This document shows, piece after piece, positions 1-6,691 of a stretch of DNA of 8,885 bases. The notes under the pieces were generated by a model. That model saw only the letters and a list, made by a program, of their open reading frames with translations, was not told where the DNA came from and did no database searches. Origin of the DNA: Gammaproteobacteria bacterium (GTDB lineage Bacteria > Pseudomonadota > Gammaproteobacteria > UBA9214); assembly GCA_030635865.1 (NCBI GenBank), contig DAOVYA010000048.1:1-8885 (forward strand). The letters are read 5' to 3'. Numbering within the stretch: the first letter of the stretch is position 1; each line of letters begins with the position of its first letter. Position numbers and translations under genes: made by a program.

Positions 1-636
1 GGACTGGCAACACTGTGTGGCTGGGGCGCCGTCATTGCCGGCCCTGCAGCCATTTATTTCATGCATGCCATCTACCGCATCAAGGCGCGGCCTTTCTGGA
101 ACCACTGGCAGGTACTGACCAGCTTCTATGGCAACACGCTGACCCTGGGCGCCCTGTTTGTTGGCCTGGTGTTCGCATCAACACTGGTGTTCCATGAGCA
201 AAGTATTGCGGCATTAATGTCTGTGCTGGCATGGCCAATCGTTTTTGGCCTGATCATCGAATCATTGGGGCTTGTCGCACATACGCGGCATTTAAATCGT
301 GGCGGAGAAGAAGGGGCTGCATCGCACTATAAACAAACCACAAAATTCGGCAACACCTGGCTGTTACGTAACACGGGGCTGTGTATTGCAGTGCTGGCGG
401 CGATAGGCGCGGCTACAATGAATGTCGATGGCCTTTGGGGAATGTCCATCTGGATATTGACTGGATTGACCGTCGCTGTCACAGCAGTCATTGGTCGTGC
501 GTTGTTTTATGTACTGGTCATCCCCACCACCATGCCGGGCGCCTTCTTCTGGAAGAACCCGGGCTTCGAGGAACATGCGCGTGAAACCGGACTGGCTGAC
601 ATGCCACAGGTTGGCGTATTACCTGGTGTGCATTAA
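1..636 (+). CDS. DmsC-family (SoeC-like) membrane anchor subunit of a molybdopterin oxidoreductase, 3' part
   Basis: The frame is open from the first base, so the 5' end lies outside the window; 211 residues are visible. The fragment reads as an integral membrane protein. Hydrophobic segments lie at about fragment residues 1-20, 39-64, 70-93, 126-142 and 148-174, with a polar loop at 94-124. The motif RPFWNHWQV (30-38), and the tail with TTMPGAFFWKNPGFEEHARETG and a proline-rich end, recall the DmsC/SoeC anchor family as I remember it. Family members are about 280-310 residues, so roughly the last two thirds are present. Such anchors hold a catalytic Mo-bis-MGD subunit and a four-cluster Fe-S subunit at the inner membrane and exchange electrons with the quinone pool. 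The Moco genes that follow fit this. Whether the enzyme is a DMSO-type reductase or a sulfite dehydrogenase (SoeABC) cannot be told without the upstream subunits. No clear terminator follows the stop. Confidence 0.75.
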   Translation, partial: GLATLCGWGAVIAGPAAIYFMHAIYRIKARPFWNHWQVLTSFYGNTLTLGALFVGLVFASTLVFHEQSIAALMSVLAWPIVFGLIIESLGLVAHTRHLNRGGEEGAASHYKQTTKFGNTWLLRNTGLCIAVLAAIGAATMNVDGLWGMSIWILTGLTVAVTAVIGRALFYVLVIPTTMPGAFFWKNPGFEEHARETGLADMPQVGVLPGVH

Positions 637-742
637 AGATAAATTTGTTTACCCGCTATTCCCCTATGGCTATGGTCAGCAGGCCTGCAAAATTGCCGGA
701 ATGAGAAAGCCATTGAAATTGCTGCTCGATCTGTAATCCTCG

Positions 743-772
743 TCGGCAGAACAGCCGAATTCCGCATATAAT
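743..772 (+). promoter_or_regulatory. candidate sigma-70 promoter for moaA
   Basis: A perfect TATAAT hexamer lies at 767-772. An 18-base spacer separates it from TCGGCA at 743-748, a 4/6 match to TTGACA. A start near 779 would give a leader of about 38 bases before moaA, too short for a Moco riboswitch. The weak -35 box overlaps a small hairpin (TCGGC/GCCGA, 743-758), which may be chance. This is pattern matching only. Confidence 0.35.
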
Positions 773-816
773 CCGGGGTAGATGGCACCTGTCAGGAAAT
801 GTAGTCTCTGAAAACC

Positions 817-1800
817 ATGCAGCCGAAGTTAATCGACCCCTTTAACCGTACGATTGAATACATCCGTCTTTCGGTAACGGACAGGTGTGACCTGCGCTGT
901 TTCTATTGCCTTCCTGAAGATTACCGTGATTTCACAGAACCGGAGGAATGGCTGACGTTTGAAGAAATAGAGCGTCTTATTGGCGCCTTTGCGGCACTGG
1001 GTGTTCGCCGGGTCCGCATTACCGGTGGCGAGCCCCTGGTGCGCAGGAATCTGCCCGACCTGGCCACGCGCCTGTCACAACTTCCCGGCATTGACGATCT
1101 GTCATTGAGCAGCAACGCCGTCAATCTTGCGCGACAGGCAAAGGCGTTAAAGGCAGCCGGTATTTCCCGCATCAATGTCAGCCTGGATACACTGCACGCT
1201 GACCGTTTCAGGAAAATTACAAAAGGCCGCCTTGACAGGGTACTGGATGGCCTGATGGCCGCAAAGGCAGCCGGCTTTGCGCCGATCAAGATCAACATGG
1301 TGGTCATGAAGGACATCAATGACGATGAAGTCGAGGACATGGTCGAGTTCTGTATCGAAAACGATTTTACCCTGCGCTTTATCGAGACCATGCCCATGGG
1401 TGAGACCGGGCGGAATGCCACGGACCACTACATTGACCTGCAAACCGTGAAGCAACGTCTCGGGGAACGCTACGAACTGCTGCCCGGTGTCATGCCCGGC
1501 GGCGGTCCGGCACGCTATGCACAGGTCGCCGGTACAGAACTGCGTATTGGATTTATAACCCCCCTGTCGCAGCATTTCTGCGAGACCTGTAACAGGGTGC
1601 GTCTTGCCGCCGACGGACGACTGCACCTGTGCCTTGGGCAGGAACACAGTTTCGATTTCAGGCCGCTGCTCCGTAGCGGTGCCACGGATACCGATCTGCG
1701 GGACGCAGTAATCGAGGCCATCGCACTGAAACCGGAACGGCACGAATTCAACGAAAAGCCACGGCAGGTGGTACGGTTCATGGCAAAGACCGGGGGGTAA
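817..1800 (+). CDS. moaA: GTP 3',8-cyclase MoaA (radical SAM, molybdenum cofactor biosynthesis)
   Basis: MoaA acts with MoaC in the first step of Moco synthesis: it rearranges GTP to 3',8-cyclo-7,8-dihydro-GTP by radical SAM chemistry in the cytoplasm. The product is 327 residues, the usual size. The SAM-binding 4Fe-4S cluster motif CxxxCxxC is at Cys24, Cys28 and Cys31 within VTDRCDLRCFYC, and the SAM-contacting GGEP motif follows in ITGGEPLVR. The second, substrate-binding cluster has ligands Cys255, Cys258 and Cys272 (FCETCNRVR...HLC). The C-terminal Gly-Gly needed for activity is present (AKTGG). The ATG at 817 is the only sensible start: an in-frame stop lies at 802-804 and the N-terminus LIDPFNRTIEYIRLSVTDRC is family-typical. 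The Shine-Dalgarno is poor; AGGAA at 794-798 is too far upstream to be ideal. moaA is separated from moaB by 205 bases with a repeat, so it may be a separate or attenuated transcription unit. Confidence 0.97.
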   Translation: MQPKLIDPFNRTIEYIRLSVTDRCDLRCFYCLPEDYRDFTEPEEWLTFEEIERLIGAFAALGVRRVRITGGEPLVRRNLPDLATRLSQLPGIDDLSLSSNAVNLARQAKALKAAGISRINVSLDTLHADRFRKITKGRLDRVLDGLMAAKAAGFAPIKINMVVMKDINDDEVEDMVEFCIENDFTLRFIETMPMGETGRNATDHYIDLQTVKQRLGERYELLPGVMPGGGPARYAQVAGTELRIGFITPLSQHFCETCNRVRLAADGRLHLCLGQEHSFDFRPLLRSGATDTDLRDAVIEAIALKPERHEFNEKPRQVVRFMAKTGG

Positions 1801-1827
1801 GAGCGGGAGCCCAGAGCACTATTTTCC

Positions 1828-1920
1828 CGTCATTGCGAGCGAAGCGCGGCAATCTCGTGAAACTGGCAGAGGAGTCAACCTGAACGAGATTGCCGCGTCA
1901 CTGCGTTCCTCGCAATGACG
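1828..1920. repeat. intergenic imperfect inverted repeat, copy 1 (moaA/moaB gap)
   Basis: The left arm begins CGTCATTGCGAGCGAAGCG and runs through GGCAATCTCGT (to about 1858). The right arm, from AACGAGATTGCCGCG to CGCAATGACG, is its reverse complement apart from a longer internal segment: GAACGCAGTGAC in place of CGAAGC, read on the left-arm strand. About 25 bases of non-repeated centre separate the arms. The transcript would form a long, bulged hairpin. The same element recurs at 5007-5091 and 6602-6686. Similar CATTGCGAG palindromes are common in bacterial genomes as REP- or MITE-like elements; that link is from memory, not a search. Confidence 0.9.
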
Positions 1921-1932
1921 AATTGTGTTAAG

Positions 1933-1968
1933 GGATTGCCACGTTGCTATCGCGACTCGCAAATGACG
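1933..1968. repeat. decayed extra right arm of the same repeat family
   Basis: Just downstream of copy 1, GGATTGCCACGTT...CTCGCAAATGACG resembles the right arm of the repeats (GATTGCC.CGTCACT..GTTCCTCGCAATGACG) with several substitutions and two single-base insertions. No matching left arm is seen next to it other than that of copy 1. It suggests an older, partly deleted copy, or a second insertion at the same place. Confidence 0.6.
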
Positions 1969-2005
1969 ACTAACGGATTAGAGAGGCAGCTAAGCTGGAT
2001 AAAAT

Positions 2006-2536
2006 ATGAGCAAACAAAACGTGCCAACAGAATTCAACCCACTGAACATAGCTATATTAACAATATCGGACTCACGCGATGAATCCAACGACACCTCGGG
2101 CCAGGCATTGATCGACGGACTGCTGGGTGCCGGTCACCAACTGGCTGAAAAGCTGATCGTACCGGATAACGTTTATATAATCCGCCGCGAAGTCTCGCGC
2201 TGGATTGCCGAAGACAGCGTACAGGTAATAATTACCAGCGGCGGCACCGGCCTGACAGGCCGTGATGGCACGCCGGAAGCTGTCGTACCGTTATTTGACC
2301 GCACCATCGAGGGTTTCGGTGAACTGTTTCGCTGGCTGTCCTATGAAGAAGTCGGCACTTCCACGATCGCTTCCCGTGCAATTGCAGGTGTCGCCAACGG
2401 GACCTTTGTTTTTTGCCTGCCCGGTTCGACCAATGCCTGCAAAACCGGCTGGAGCAAAATCATTGAACCACAACTTGATGCACGCATCCGGCCCTGCAAC
2501 CTGACCGACCTGTTGCCACGCCTGAGGGAATCCTGA
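2006..2536 (+). CDS. moaB: molybdenum cofactor biosynthesis protein MoaB
   Basis: This is a MoaB/MogA-fold protein of 176 residues. MogA-type members adenylylate molybdopterin so that MoeA can insert molybdate. Visible marks are the [14 protein letters not shown] segment (20-33), the pterin-binding [16 protein letters not shown] loop (77-92), the [23 protein letters not shown] block and LPGSTNAC (138-145). The DESNDTSG segment and the [11 protein letters not shown] ending are MoaB-like rather than MogA-like. No mogA is visible in the window, so this protein may do the adenylylation step here; that is inference. The ATG at 2006 is preceded only by a weak Shine-Dalgarno (CTGGA, 1995-1999). The stop lies two bases before moeA, so the two are cotranscribed and probably translationally coupled. 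The repeat-bearing gap upstream separates it from moaA. Confidence 0.95.
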   Translation: MSKQNVPTEFNPLNIAILTISDSRDESNDTSGQALIDGLLGAGHQLAEKLIVPDNVYIIRREVSRWIAEDSVQVIITSGGTGLTGRDGTPEAVVPLFDRTIEGFGELFRWLSYEEVGTSTIASRAIAGVANGTFVFCLPGSTNACKTGWSKIIEPQLDARIRPCNLTDLLPRLRES

Positions 2537-2538
2537 AG

Positions 2539-3789
2539 ATGCCGGATACTGCAACAGATGCCTGTTTTGAAAACCAGCCGGCGATGCTCAATGTCGAACA
2601 GGCCATTGCCGGATTATTGCGCAATGCAAATGCTGTCGGAAAAACCGAATGCATCAGCCTGATGACGGCCGCAGGCCGGATCCTGGCACAGGACCTGAAA
2701 TCCCCGATTGACGTGCCTGGTTTCGATAACAGCGCCATGGACGGCTACGCAATCAATACGAATGATATCGGACGCGCCAGCACAGAAGGTCTGCAGATCA
2801 CCCAGCGCATCCCGGCAGGCAGCACCGGCGAGACACTGCAACCCGGCAGTTGTGCACGCATATTTACCGGCGCACCCATCCCCGAAGGCGCCAATGCTGT
2901 CGCCATCCAGGAAATCTGCCGTGTTGAGAACAACCGGATATTTTTTGCTCAGACCCTGTGCAATGCCGAGAACATCCGTCCGCGCGGCAATGACATCACA
3001 ACCGGGAGCACTATTCTCCATGACGGCACCCTGCTGCAGGCTGCCCACCTGGGTCTTGCCGCCTCCGTCGGGATTGCAGAGGTCGATGTCTACCGAAAAT
3101 TGACGGTCGCAACATTCTCCACCGGCGATGAACTGGTCGAACCCGGCAAGCCGCTCGCCCCGGGCCAGATATATAACAGCAACCGCTACCAGTTACAGGC
3201 ACTGCTGGAATCACAGGGCTGCAAAGTCATTGACCTCGGCACCGTGGCCGATACGTTTGCGGCAACACGCGATACGCTGCTGCAGGGCGCAGGACAGGCC
3301 GACCTGGTAATGACCACGGGCGGGGTTTCGGTTGGCGAGGAAGATCATGTGAAGGCTGCGCTTGAATCTGTAGGCGAGCTAACCATGTGGCGCGTAAAAA
3401 TGAAGCCGGGGAAACCACTTGTCTTCGGGCGTATCGGTAAAACCCCTTTTATCGGCTTGCCAGGTAACCCGGTATCCGTATTTGTTACCTTCCTGTTATT
3501 TGCGCGCCCTTACCTGCAAACCCTGCAAGGCAGGCAAGTTACAGAACCGCAGAGCTACGAGGTCAGGGCCGGTTTTGACTATCGTGCCAAACAACGACGT
3601 GAGTATGTGCGTGTACGCCTGAGCAACGATACCGGCGATGCTATTACCGCGGAAACATTCTCACGGCAGGGATCGGATGTAATGAGTTCCGTGGCCTGGT
3701 CGGACGGTCTCGTGGAAATCCTCGAAGGCGAATCCGTGGAAGTGGGCGACACGGTGCGTTTTCTTCCTTTCTCGGAGTGGGCACGATGA
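2539..3789 (+). CDS. moeA: molybdopterin molybdenumtransferase MoeA
   Basis: MoeA inserts molybdate into adenylylated molybdopterin, releasing AMP and giving Mo-molybdopterin. At 416 residues it is of usual length. Seen in order: [14 protein letters not shown] (59-72), which carries the conserved Asp63; [46 protein letters not shown]; the MoCF-domain loop [15 protein letters not shown] (258-272); [12 protein letters not shown]; and GLPGNPVS (306-313). The C-terminal domain, about 340-416, is the more variable MoeA domain IV. GAGGGA lies just ahead of the ATG inside the end of moaB, and the gap to moaB is two bases. The stop codon overlaps the moaC start (ATGA), so moaB-moeA-moaC form a tight translational chain. 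No lesion is seen in the frame. Confidence 0.97.
   Translation: MPDTATDACFENQPAMLNVEQAIAGLLRNANAVGKTECISLMTAAGRILAQDLKSPIDVPGFDNSAMDGYAINTNDIGRASTEGLQITQRIPAGSTGETLQPGSCARIFTGAPIPEGANAVAIQEICRVENNRIFFAQTLCNAENIRPRGNDITTGSTILHDGTLLQAAHLGLAASVGIAEVDVYRKLTVATFSTGDELVEPGKPLAPGQIYNSNRYQLQALLESQGCKVIDLGTVADTFAATRDTLLQGAGQADLVMTTGGVSVGEEDHVKAALESVGELTMWRVKMKPGKPLVFGRIGKTPFIGLPGNPVSVFVTFLLFARPYLQTLQGRQVTEPQSYEVRAGFDYRAKQRREYVRVRLSNDTGDAITAETFSRQGSDVMSSVAWSDGLVEILEGESVEVGDTVRFLPFSEWAR
3774..3777 (+). promoter_or_regulatory. ribosome binding site that fixes the moaC start
   Basis: GGAG lies eight bases before the ATG at 3786. A GTG at 3777 in the same frame would add Met-Gly-Thr, but it overlaps this site and would have no Shine-Dalgarno at a proper distance. 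The ATG at 3786, overlapping the moeA stop by four bases, also gives the 161-residue length usual for MoaC. Confidence 0.65.
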
Positions 3790-4271
3790 GCAAGCTGTCG
3801 CATCTCGATAAGCACGGCAATGCACGCATGGTCAATGTCAGTGACAAGCCCGATACCCTGCGCGAGGCGCGTGCCGAGGCGTTTGTCACCATGCAGGCAG
3901 AAACCCTGCGCCTGATTGAAAGCGGCGGACACAAAAAGGGCGATGTCCTGACCGTTGCCAGGATTGCCGGCATCCAGGCCGCGAAAAACTGCGCCAGCCT
4001 GATACCGCTGTGTCACCCGCTACTATTGACCGGCATCGATGTCGAACTCTCGGTGGACAGGACAGGCAACTGTGTTCATATCCTCACATGCTGCCAGTTA
4101 AAAGGCGCAACCGGCGTCGAGATGGAAGCGCTCACGGCCGCCTCTGTCGCTGCCCTGACGATCTATGACATGTGCAAGGCCGTGGACCGCGGCATGACCA
4201 TTGACCGCATCCGCCTGCTGCACAAATCCGGCGGGCGCAGCGGCGAGTGGAATGCGGACGGGGAAACCTGA
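3786..4271 (+). CDS. moaC: cyclic pyranopterin monophosphate synthase MoaC
   Basis: MoaC converts the MoaA product, 3',8-cyclo-7,8-dihydro-GTP, to cyclic pyranopterin monophosphate with loss of pyrophosphate. From the ATG at 3786 the protein is 161 residues. Residues known as catalytic or conserved in the family are in the expected places: Lys51 in HKKGDV, His77 in IPLCHP, Glu112 and Glu114 in [11 protein letters not shown], and Asp128 and Lys131 in IYDMCKA. The N-terminus ([19 protein letters not shown]) and the [13 protein letters not shown] tail also fit. It overlaps the moeA stop by four bases and ends one base before moaD, so it belongs to the moaB-moaE operon. The upstream GTG in frame (3777) is a less likely start. 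The cysteine-rich TCCQLKG stretch (101-107) is a mild departure from the enterobacterial sequence and probably neutral. Confidence 0.97.
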   Translation: MSKLSHLDKHGNARMVNVSDKPDTLREARAEAFVTMQAETLRLIESGGHKKGDVLTVARIAGIQAAKNCASLIPLCHPLLLTGIDVELSVDRTGNCVHILTCCQLKGATGVEMEALTAASVAALTIYDMCKAVDRGMTIDRIRLLHKSGGRSGEWNADGET

Positions 4272-4272
4272 C

Positions 4273-4524
4273 ATGATACGCCTGCGATTCTTTGCCAGCC
4301 TGCGGGAAACCCTGGGGGTCGGTGATGAACAGCTTGAGTTACCAGGTGGGATCAACACCCTGTCAGGACTTTCGGACTGGCTACAGAGCCGCGGCAAACA
4401 CTGGGAAGATGCACTCTCGGACAACCGATTGCATATCGCGATCAACCAGGAAATCGTCCTGGCGGATGCAGCGATCAGGGATGGCGATGAAGTCGCCTGG
4501 TTCCCGCCTGTTACCGGTGGGTAG
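4273..4524 (+). CDS. moaD: molybdopterin synthase small subunit MoaD (sulfur carrier)
   Basis: MoaD is the ubiquitin-like (beta-grasp) sulfur carrier of molybdopterin synthase. Its C-terminal Gly-Gly is adenylylated by a MoeB-type enzyme, turned into a thiocarboxylate, and donates sulfur to cyclic pyranopterin phosphate in the MoaE active site. The 83-residue product has the usual length. It starts MIRLRFFASLRETLG, has the conserved AINQE segment, and ends GDEVAWFPPVTGG with the double glycine exactly at the C-terminus. The frame is open further upstream inside moaC, but the ATG at 4273 lies one base after the moaC stop, has a purine-rich GGGGAAA ahead of it, and gives the family N-terminus. 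moaE follows after six bases. No moeB for activation is seen in the window, so it must lie elsewhere. Confidence 0.95.
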   Translation: MIRLRFFASLRETLGVGDEQLELPGGINTLSGLSDWLQSRGKHWEDALSDNRLHIAINQEIVLADAAIRDGDEVAWFPPVTGG

Positions 4525-4530
4525 AACGGC

Positions 4531-4962
4531 ATGATCAGAGTACAAACACAGGACTTTGACCCGGGCGATGAGCTGGAACAAATGCGTACCCGCTGCAATG
4601 GCAACGCCGGTGCCGTGGTGAGCTTCACGGGCCTGGTCCGCGATACGAATGAAGGCGGACTGGTCTCGCAGCTAACGCTGGAACACTATCCCGGCATGAC
4701 TGAAAAAGCATTGACGGCAATCGAACAGGAAGCGGGCACCCGTTGGGACCTGAACGACAGTGTCATCATTCACCGCATCGGGCCGCTCATGCCCAATGAC
4801 CGCATCGTTTTCGTTGCAGCGGCCAGCAAGCACCGCAAGCACGCCTTCCTTGCATGCGAGTTCATGATTGACGCCCTGAAAACCGACGCGCCGTTCTGGA
4901 AAAAAGAAACCCGCGGTGATGATCAACACTGGTTGACGCCCGGTGGCAGCGACCAGGGATAA
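4531..4962 (+). CDS. moaE: molybdopterin synthase catalytic subunit MoaE
   Basis: MoaE pairs with MoaD as a heterotetramer and carries out both sulfur transfers that make the dithiolene of molybdopterin. The protein is 143 residues, close to the usual 140-150. Diagnostic segments are GAVVSFTGLVRD (27-38), LEHYPGMTEKAL (50-61), IHRIGPL (80-86), SKHRKHAF (99-106, with His101 and Arg102) and DALKTDAPFWKKE (114-126), which carries the catalytic lysines Lys117 and Lys124. The start at 4531 is six bases after moaD, and GGTGGG at the end of moaD serves as a Shine-Dalgarno. It is the last gene of the Moco cluster here. It converges with lpd across a 178-base gap containing repeat copy 2, whose hairpin could serve as a transcription end, although there is no clear U-tract. 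Confidence 0.96.
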   Translation: MIRVQTQDFDPGDELEQMRTRCNGNAGAVVSFTGLVRDTNEGGLVSQLTLEHYPGMTEKALTAIEQEAGTRWDLNDSVIIHRIGPLMPNDRIVFVAAASKHRKHAFLACEFMIDALKTDAPFWKKETRGDDQHWLTPGGSDQG

Positions 4963-5006
4963 ATATCCGGGGGTAACTACCAAATTCGTGAGAGCGAAAG
5001 GTTTGA

Positions 5007-5091
5007 GTCATTGCGAGCGAAGCGCGGCAATCCCATGCTATGGAATGAGGACCATGGAGATTGCCACGTCACTTCGTTCCTCGCAATGACG
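5007..5091. repeat. intergenic imperfect inverted repeat, copy 2 (moaE/lpd convergent gap)
   Basis: The left arm starts GTCATTGCGAGCGAAGCG and continues to GGCAATC; the right arm runs GAGATTGCCACGTCACTTCG to CGCAATGAC. Pairing extends inward by CCATG/CATGG, which is particular to this copy. The central bases differ entirely from copies 1 and 3. The orientation (short arm left, long arm right) matches the other two. It sits between the convergent ends of moaE and lpd, where a symmetrical hairpin could act on transcripts from both sides. Confidence 0.9.
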
Positions 5092-5124
5092 GAGGAGTAG
5101 GATCGCAATGATGGAGGGGTAAGA
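5081..5124. repeat. 22-bp imperfect tandem duplication at the edge of repeat copy 2
   Basis: TCGCAATGACGGAGGAGTAG plus GA (5081-5102) is followed directly by TCGCAATGATGGAGGGGTAA plus GA (5103-5124), with 19 of 22 bases matching. The first unit contains the outer end of the repeat's right arm, so the duplication took in the element boundary plus flanking DNA. It looks like a slippage event after the element was in place. Confidence 0.75.
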
Positions 5125-5140
5125 TTGAAATAACGTATAG

Positions 5141-6577
5141 TCAGGAACGCCTTGATCTCGCAATATGCAGGGCACGATTGTCAACGGCCAGTGCCGCTTC
5201 ATGCAGGGCTTCGGACAGGGTTGGATGGGCAAAGATGGTACGTGCGATGTCCTCACTGCTGGCATCGAACTCCATCGCCAACACGGCCTGGCCAATCAAT
5301 TCGGAGGCATGTACGCCTAATATATGGACCCCCAATACCCGGTCTGAACCCGTGTCACTGAGCACTTTCACCATGCCCCCGGTTTCCCGCATGGCACGCG
5401 CACGACCACTGGCTGTGAACGGGAACACACCGCTATGGTAATCCACCCCGGCCTGCCTGAGGGATTCTTCGGTCTGCCCAACCCAGGCGAGTTCCGGCTT
5501 GGTGTAGATCACTGACGCAATGGCTGCATAGTTCACTTCACTGTTCTGGCCTGCAATCTGCTCGGCAACCGCAATACCCTCTTCCGAGCCCTTGTGTGCC
5601 AGCATGGGGCCGCGCACGGCATCACCGATGGCGTACACACACGGCAGATTCGTACAGCACTTGTCATCCACATGGATAAAGCCACCTTCATCAAGCAGCA
5701 GGTCGGCTTCTGCAGTGGCAATATCCTGCGTATGAGGACTGCGCCCGACGGCTACGATCAAACGATCAACCGTTAACGAGTGTTCACCCTCTGCATCCGT
5801 GTACTTTAGCTGCACACCACTCTTGATAACTTTGGTTGACTTCACCAGGGCGCCAAGACGGATATCCAGTCCCTGTTTCTGAAACATTTTAAGGGCCGCT
5901 TTTGCTATCTGCTGGTCTGCTATCGCGAGAAACACATCCTGTGCCTCCAGCAAAGTGACACTTGCGCCCAGGCGCTGCCAGACACTACCCAGTTCCAGCC
6001 CAATCACACCTGCCCCGATAATGCCGACGCGTGCCGGTACATCGGTCCAGTTCAAGGCGCCTTCGGAGTCAACAATCCGATCATTTACCAGGGGTGCGGC
6101 ATCAATCTGTACAGGCCTGGAGCCGGTCGCGAGAATAACATGCTCCGCGGAGATGGTGTGCCTGCTTCCCTTGTGCGGCGTAACCCGCACCTGTCGATCC
6201 GGCAGTAATTGTCCATGCCCCGGTATCCACTCAATACCGTGCGCCCTGAACAGGGCAATGATTCCCCCGGTAAGATCACCAACGATACGGTCCTTGCTGT
6301 CCACCATTGCCGCAACATCAAGTTCAAGCCCTTTCACGTTGATGCCGTGTCCGCCGATATCCTTCTGCATGCGCTCAAAAAGTTCCGAACTCTCCAGCAA
6401 GGCCTTCGAGGGGATACATCCCGCGTTTAAACAGGTACCGCCGGGAGATGGCTCTCCTTCCTTGTCGAGCCAGTCATCAATACAGGCTGTTTTCATGCCC
6501 AGCTGCGCACAACGAATCGCGGCCACATAGCCGGCTGGACCTGCCCCGATGATAATAACGTCGTAGTTTTTACTCAT
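5141..6577 (-). CDS. lpd: dihydrolipoyl dehydrogenase (E3 of the 2-oxoglutarate dehydrogenase complex)
   Basis: E3 is a flavoprotein that reoxidises the dihydrolipoyl groups on E2 and reduces NAD+. The 478-residue protein has the normal domain order. The FAD-binding GAGPAG is at 11-16. The redox disulfide GGTCLNAGCIPSK has Cys49 and Cys54. ATGS (150-153) and the NAD-binding GAGVIG (188-193) follow, then YAIGD (Asp319) contacting FAD. The C-terminal dimer interface ends with HPTLSE, giving the catalytic His451-Glu456 pair. The lengthened DDWLDKEGEPSPGG loop before the disulfide is, from memory, typical of E3 encoded next to sucAB rather than of enterobacterial E3. lpd is downstream of sucB in the same direction, but 114 bases away with repeat copy 3 in the gap. 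No good Shine-Dalgarno precedes the ATG at 6577. The gene could also serve pyruvate dehydrogenase or the glycine cleavage system. Confidence 0.96.
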   Translation of the reverse strand: MSKNYDVIIIGAGPAGYVAAIRCAQLGMKTACIDDWLDKEGEPSPGGTCLNAGCIPSKALLESSELFERMQKDIGGHGINVKGLELDVAAMVDSKDRIVGDLTGGIIALFRAHGIEWIPGHGQLLPDRQVRVTPHKGSRHTISAEHVILATGSRPVQIDAAPLVNDRIVDSEGALNWTDVPARVGIIGAGVIGLELGSVWQRLGASVTLLEAQDVFLAIADQQIAKAALKMFQKQGLDIRLGALVKSTKVIKSGVQLKYTDAEGEHSLTVDRLIVAVGRSPHTQDIATAEADLLLDEGGFIHVDDKCCTNLPCVYAIGDAVRGPMLAHKGSEEGIAVAEQIAGQNSEVNYAAIASVIYTKPELAWVGQTEESLRQAGVDYHSGVFPFTASGRARAMRETGGMVKVLSDTGSDRVLGVHILGVHASELIGQAVLAMEFDASSEDIARTIFAHPTLSEALHEAALAVDNRALHIARSRRS

Positions 6578-6601
6578 ATCGATTCAGAGGAATATATCAC
6601 T

Positions 6602-6686
6602 GTCATTGCGAGCGTAGCGCGGCAATCTCATAATCCGGAGTAATTTATTTGGAGATTGCTTCGTCACTTTGTTCCTCGCAATGACG
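6602..6686. repeat. intergenic imperfect inverted repeat, copy 3 (sucB/lpd gap)
   Basis: The left arm is GTCATTGCGAGCGTAGCG then GGCAATCTC; the right arm is GAGATTGCTTCGTCACTTTG to CGCAATGACG. One left-arm base (A to T) and a few right-arm bases differ from copies 1 and 2, and the centre is unrelated. It occupies most of the 114-base gap between sucB and lpd, so the suc-lpd mRNA would carry the hairpin a few bases after the sucB stop and about 25 bases before the lpd start. Confidence 0.9.
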
Positions 6687-6691
6687 AAAGT

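Noticed and set aside
637..816. Possible Moco riboswitch in the leader of moaA
   Set aside because: The gap is only 180 bases, the candidate -10 box at 767-772 leaves a leader of about 38 bases, and I could not recognise the conserved core of the Moco RNA motif or a strong multi-stem fold.
1147..1743. 198-residue open frame on the minus strand opposite moaA, and a 166-residue one at 921-1421
   Set aside because: Both are antisense to a full, motif-complete moaA. The translations show no family signature, and frames of this kind are common opposite GC-rich genes.
3777..3785. GTG start for moaC three codons upstream
   Set aside because: It overlaps the only good Shine-Dalgarno (GGAG, 3774-3777). 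The ATG at 3786 has proper spacing, overlaps the moeA stop in the common ATGA manner, and gives the standard 161 residues.
5007..5091. Standard rho-independent terminator between moaE and lpd
   Set aside because: The hairpin is long and bulged, and neither strand shows a T-run after the stem. It may still stop transcription, but it does not meet the usual pattern, so it is listed as a repeat.
5955..6530. 191-residue open frame on the plus strand opposite lpd
   Set aside because: It lies wholly inside the intact lpd gene. The translation is Ser/Pro/Cys-rich low-information sequence typical of an antisense shadow.
1828..6686. CRISPR array reading of the repeated intergenic sequence
   Set aside because: The copies are kilobases apart with whole genes between them and are internally palindromic over about 85-93 bp; there is no regular repeat-spacer pattern and no cas gene.
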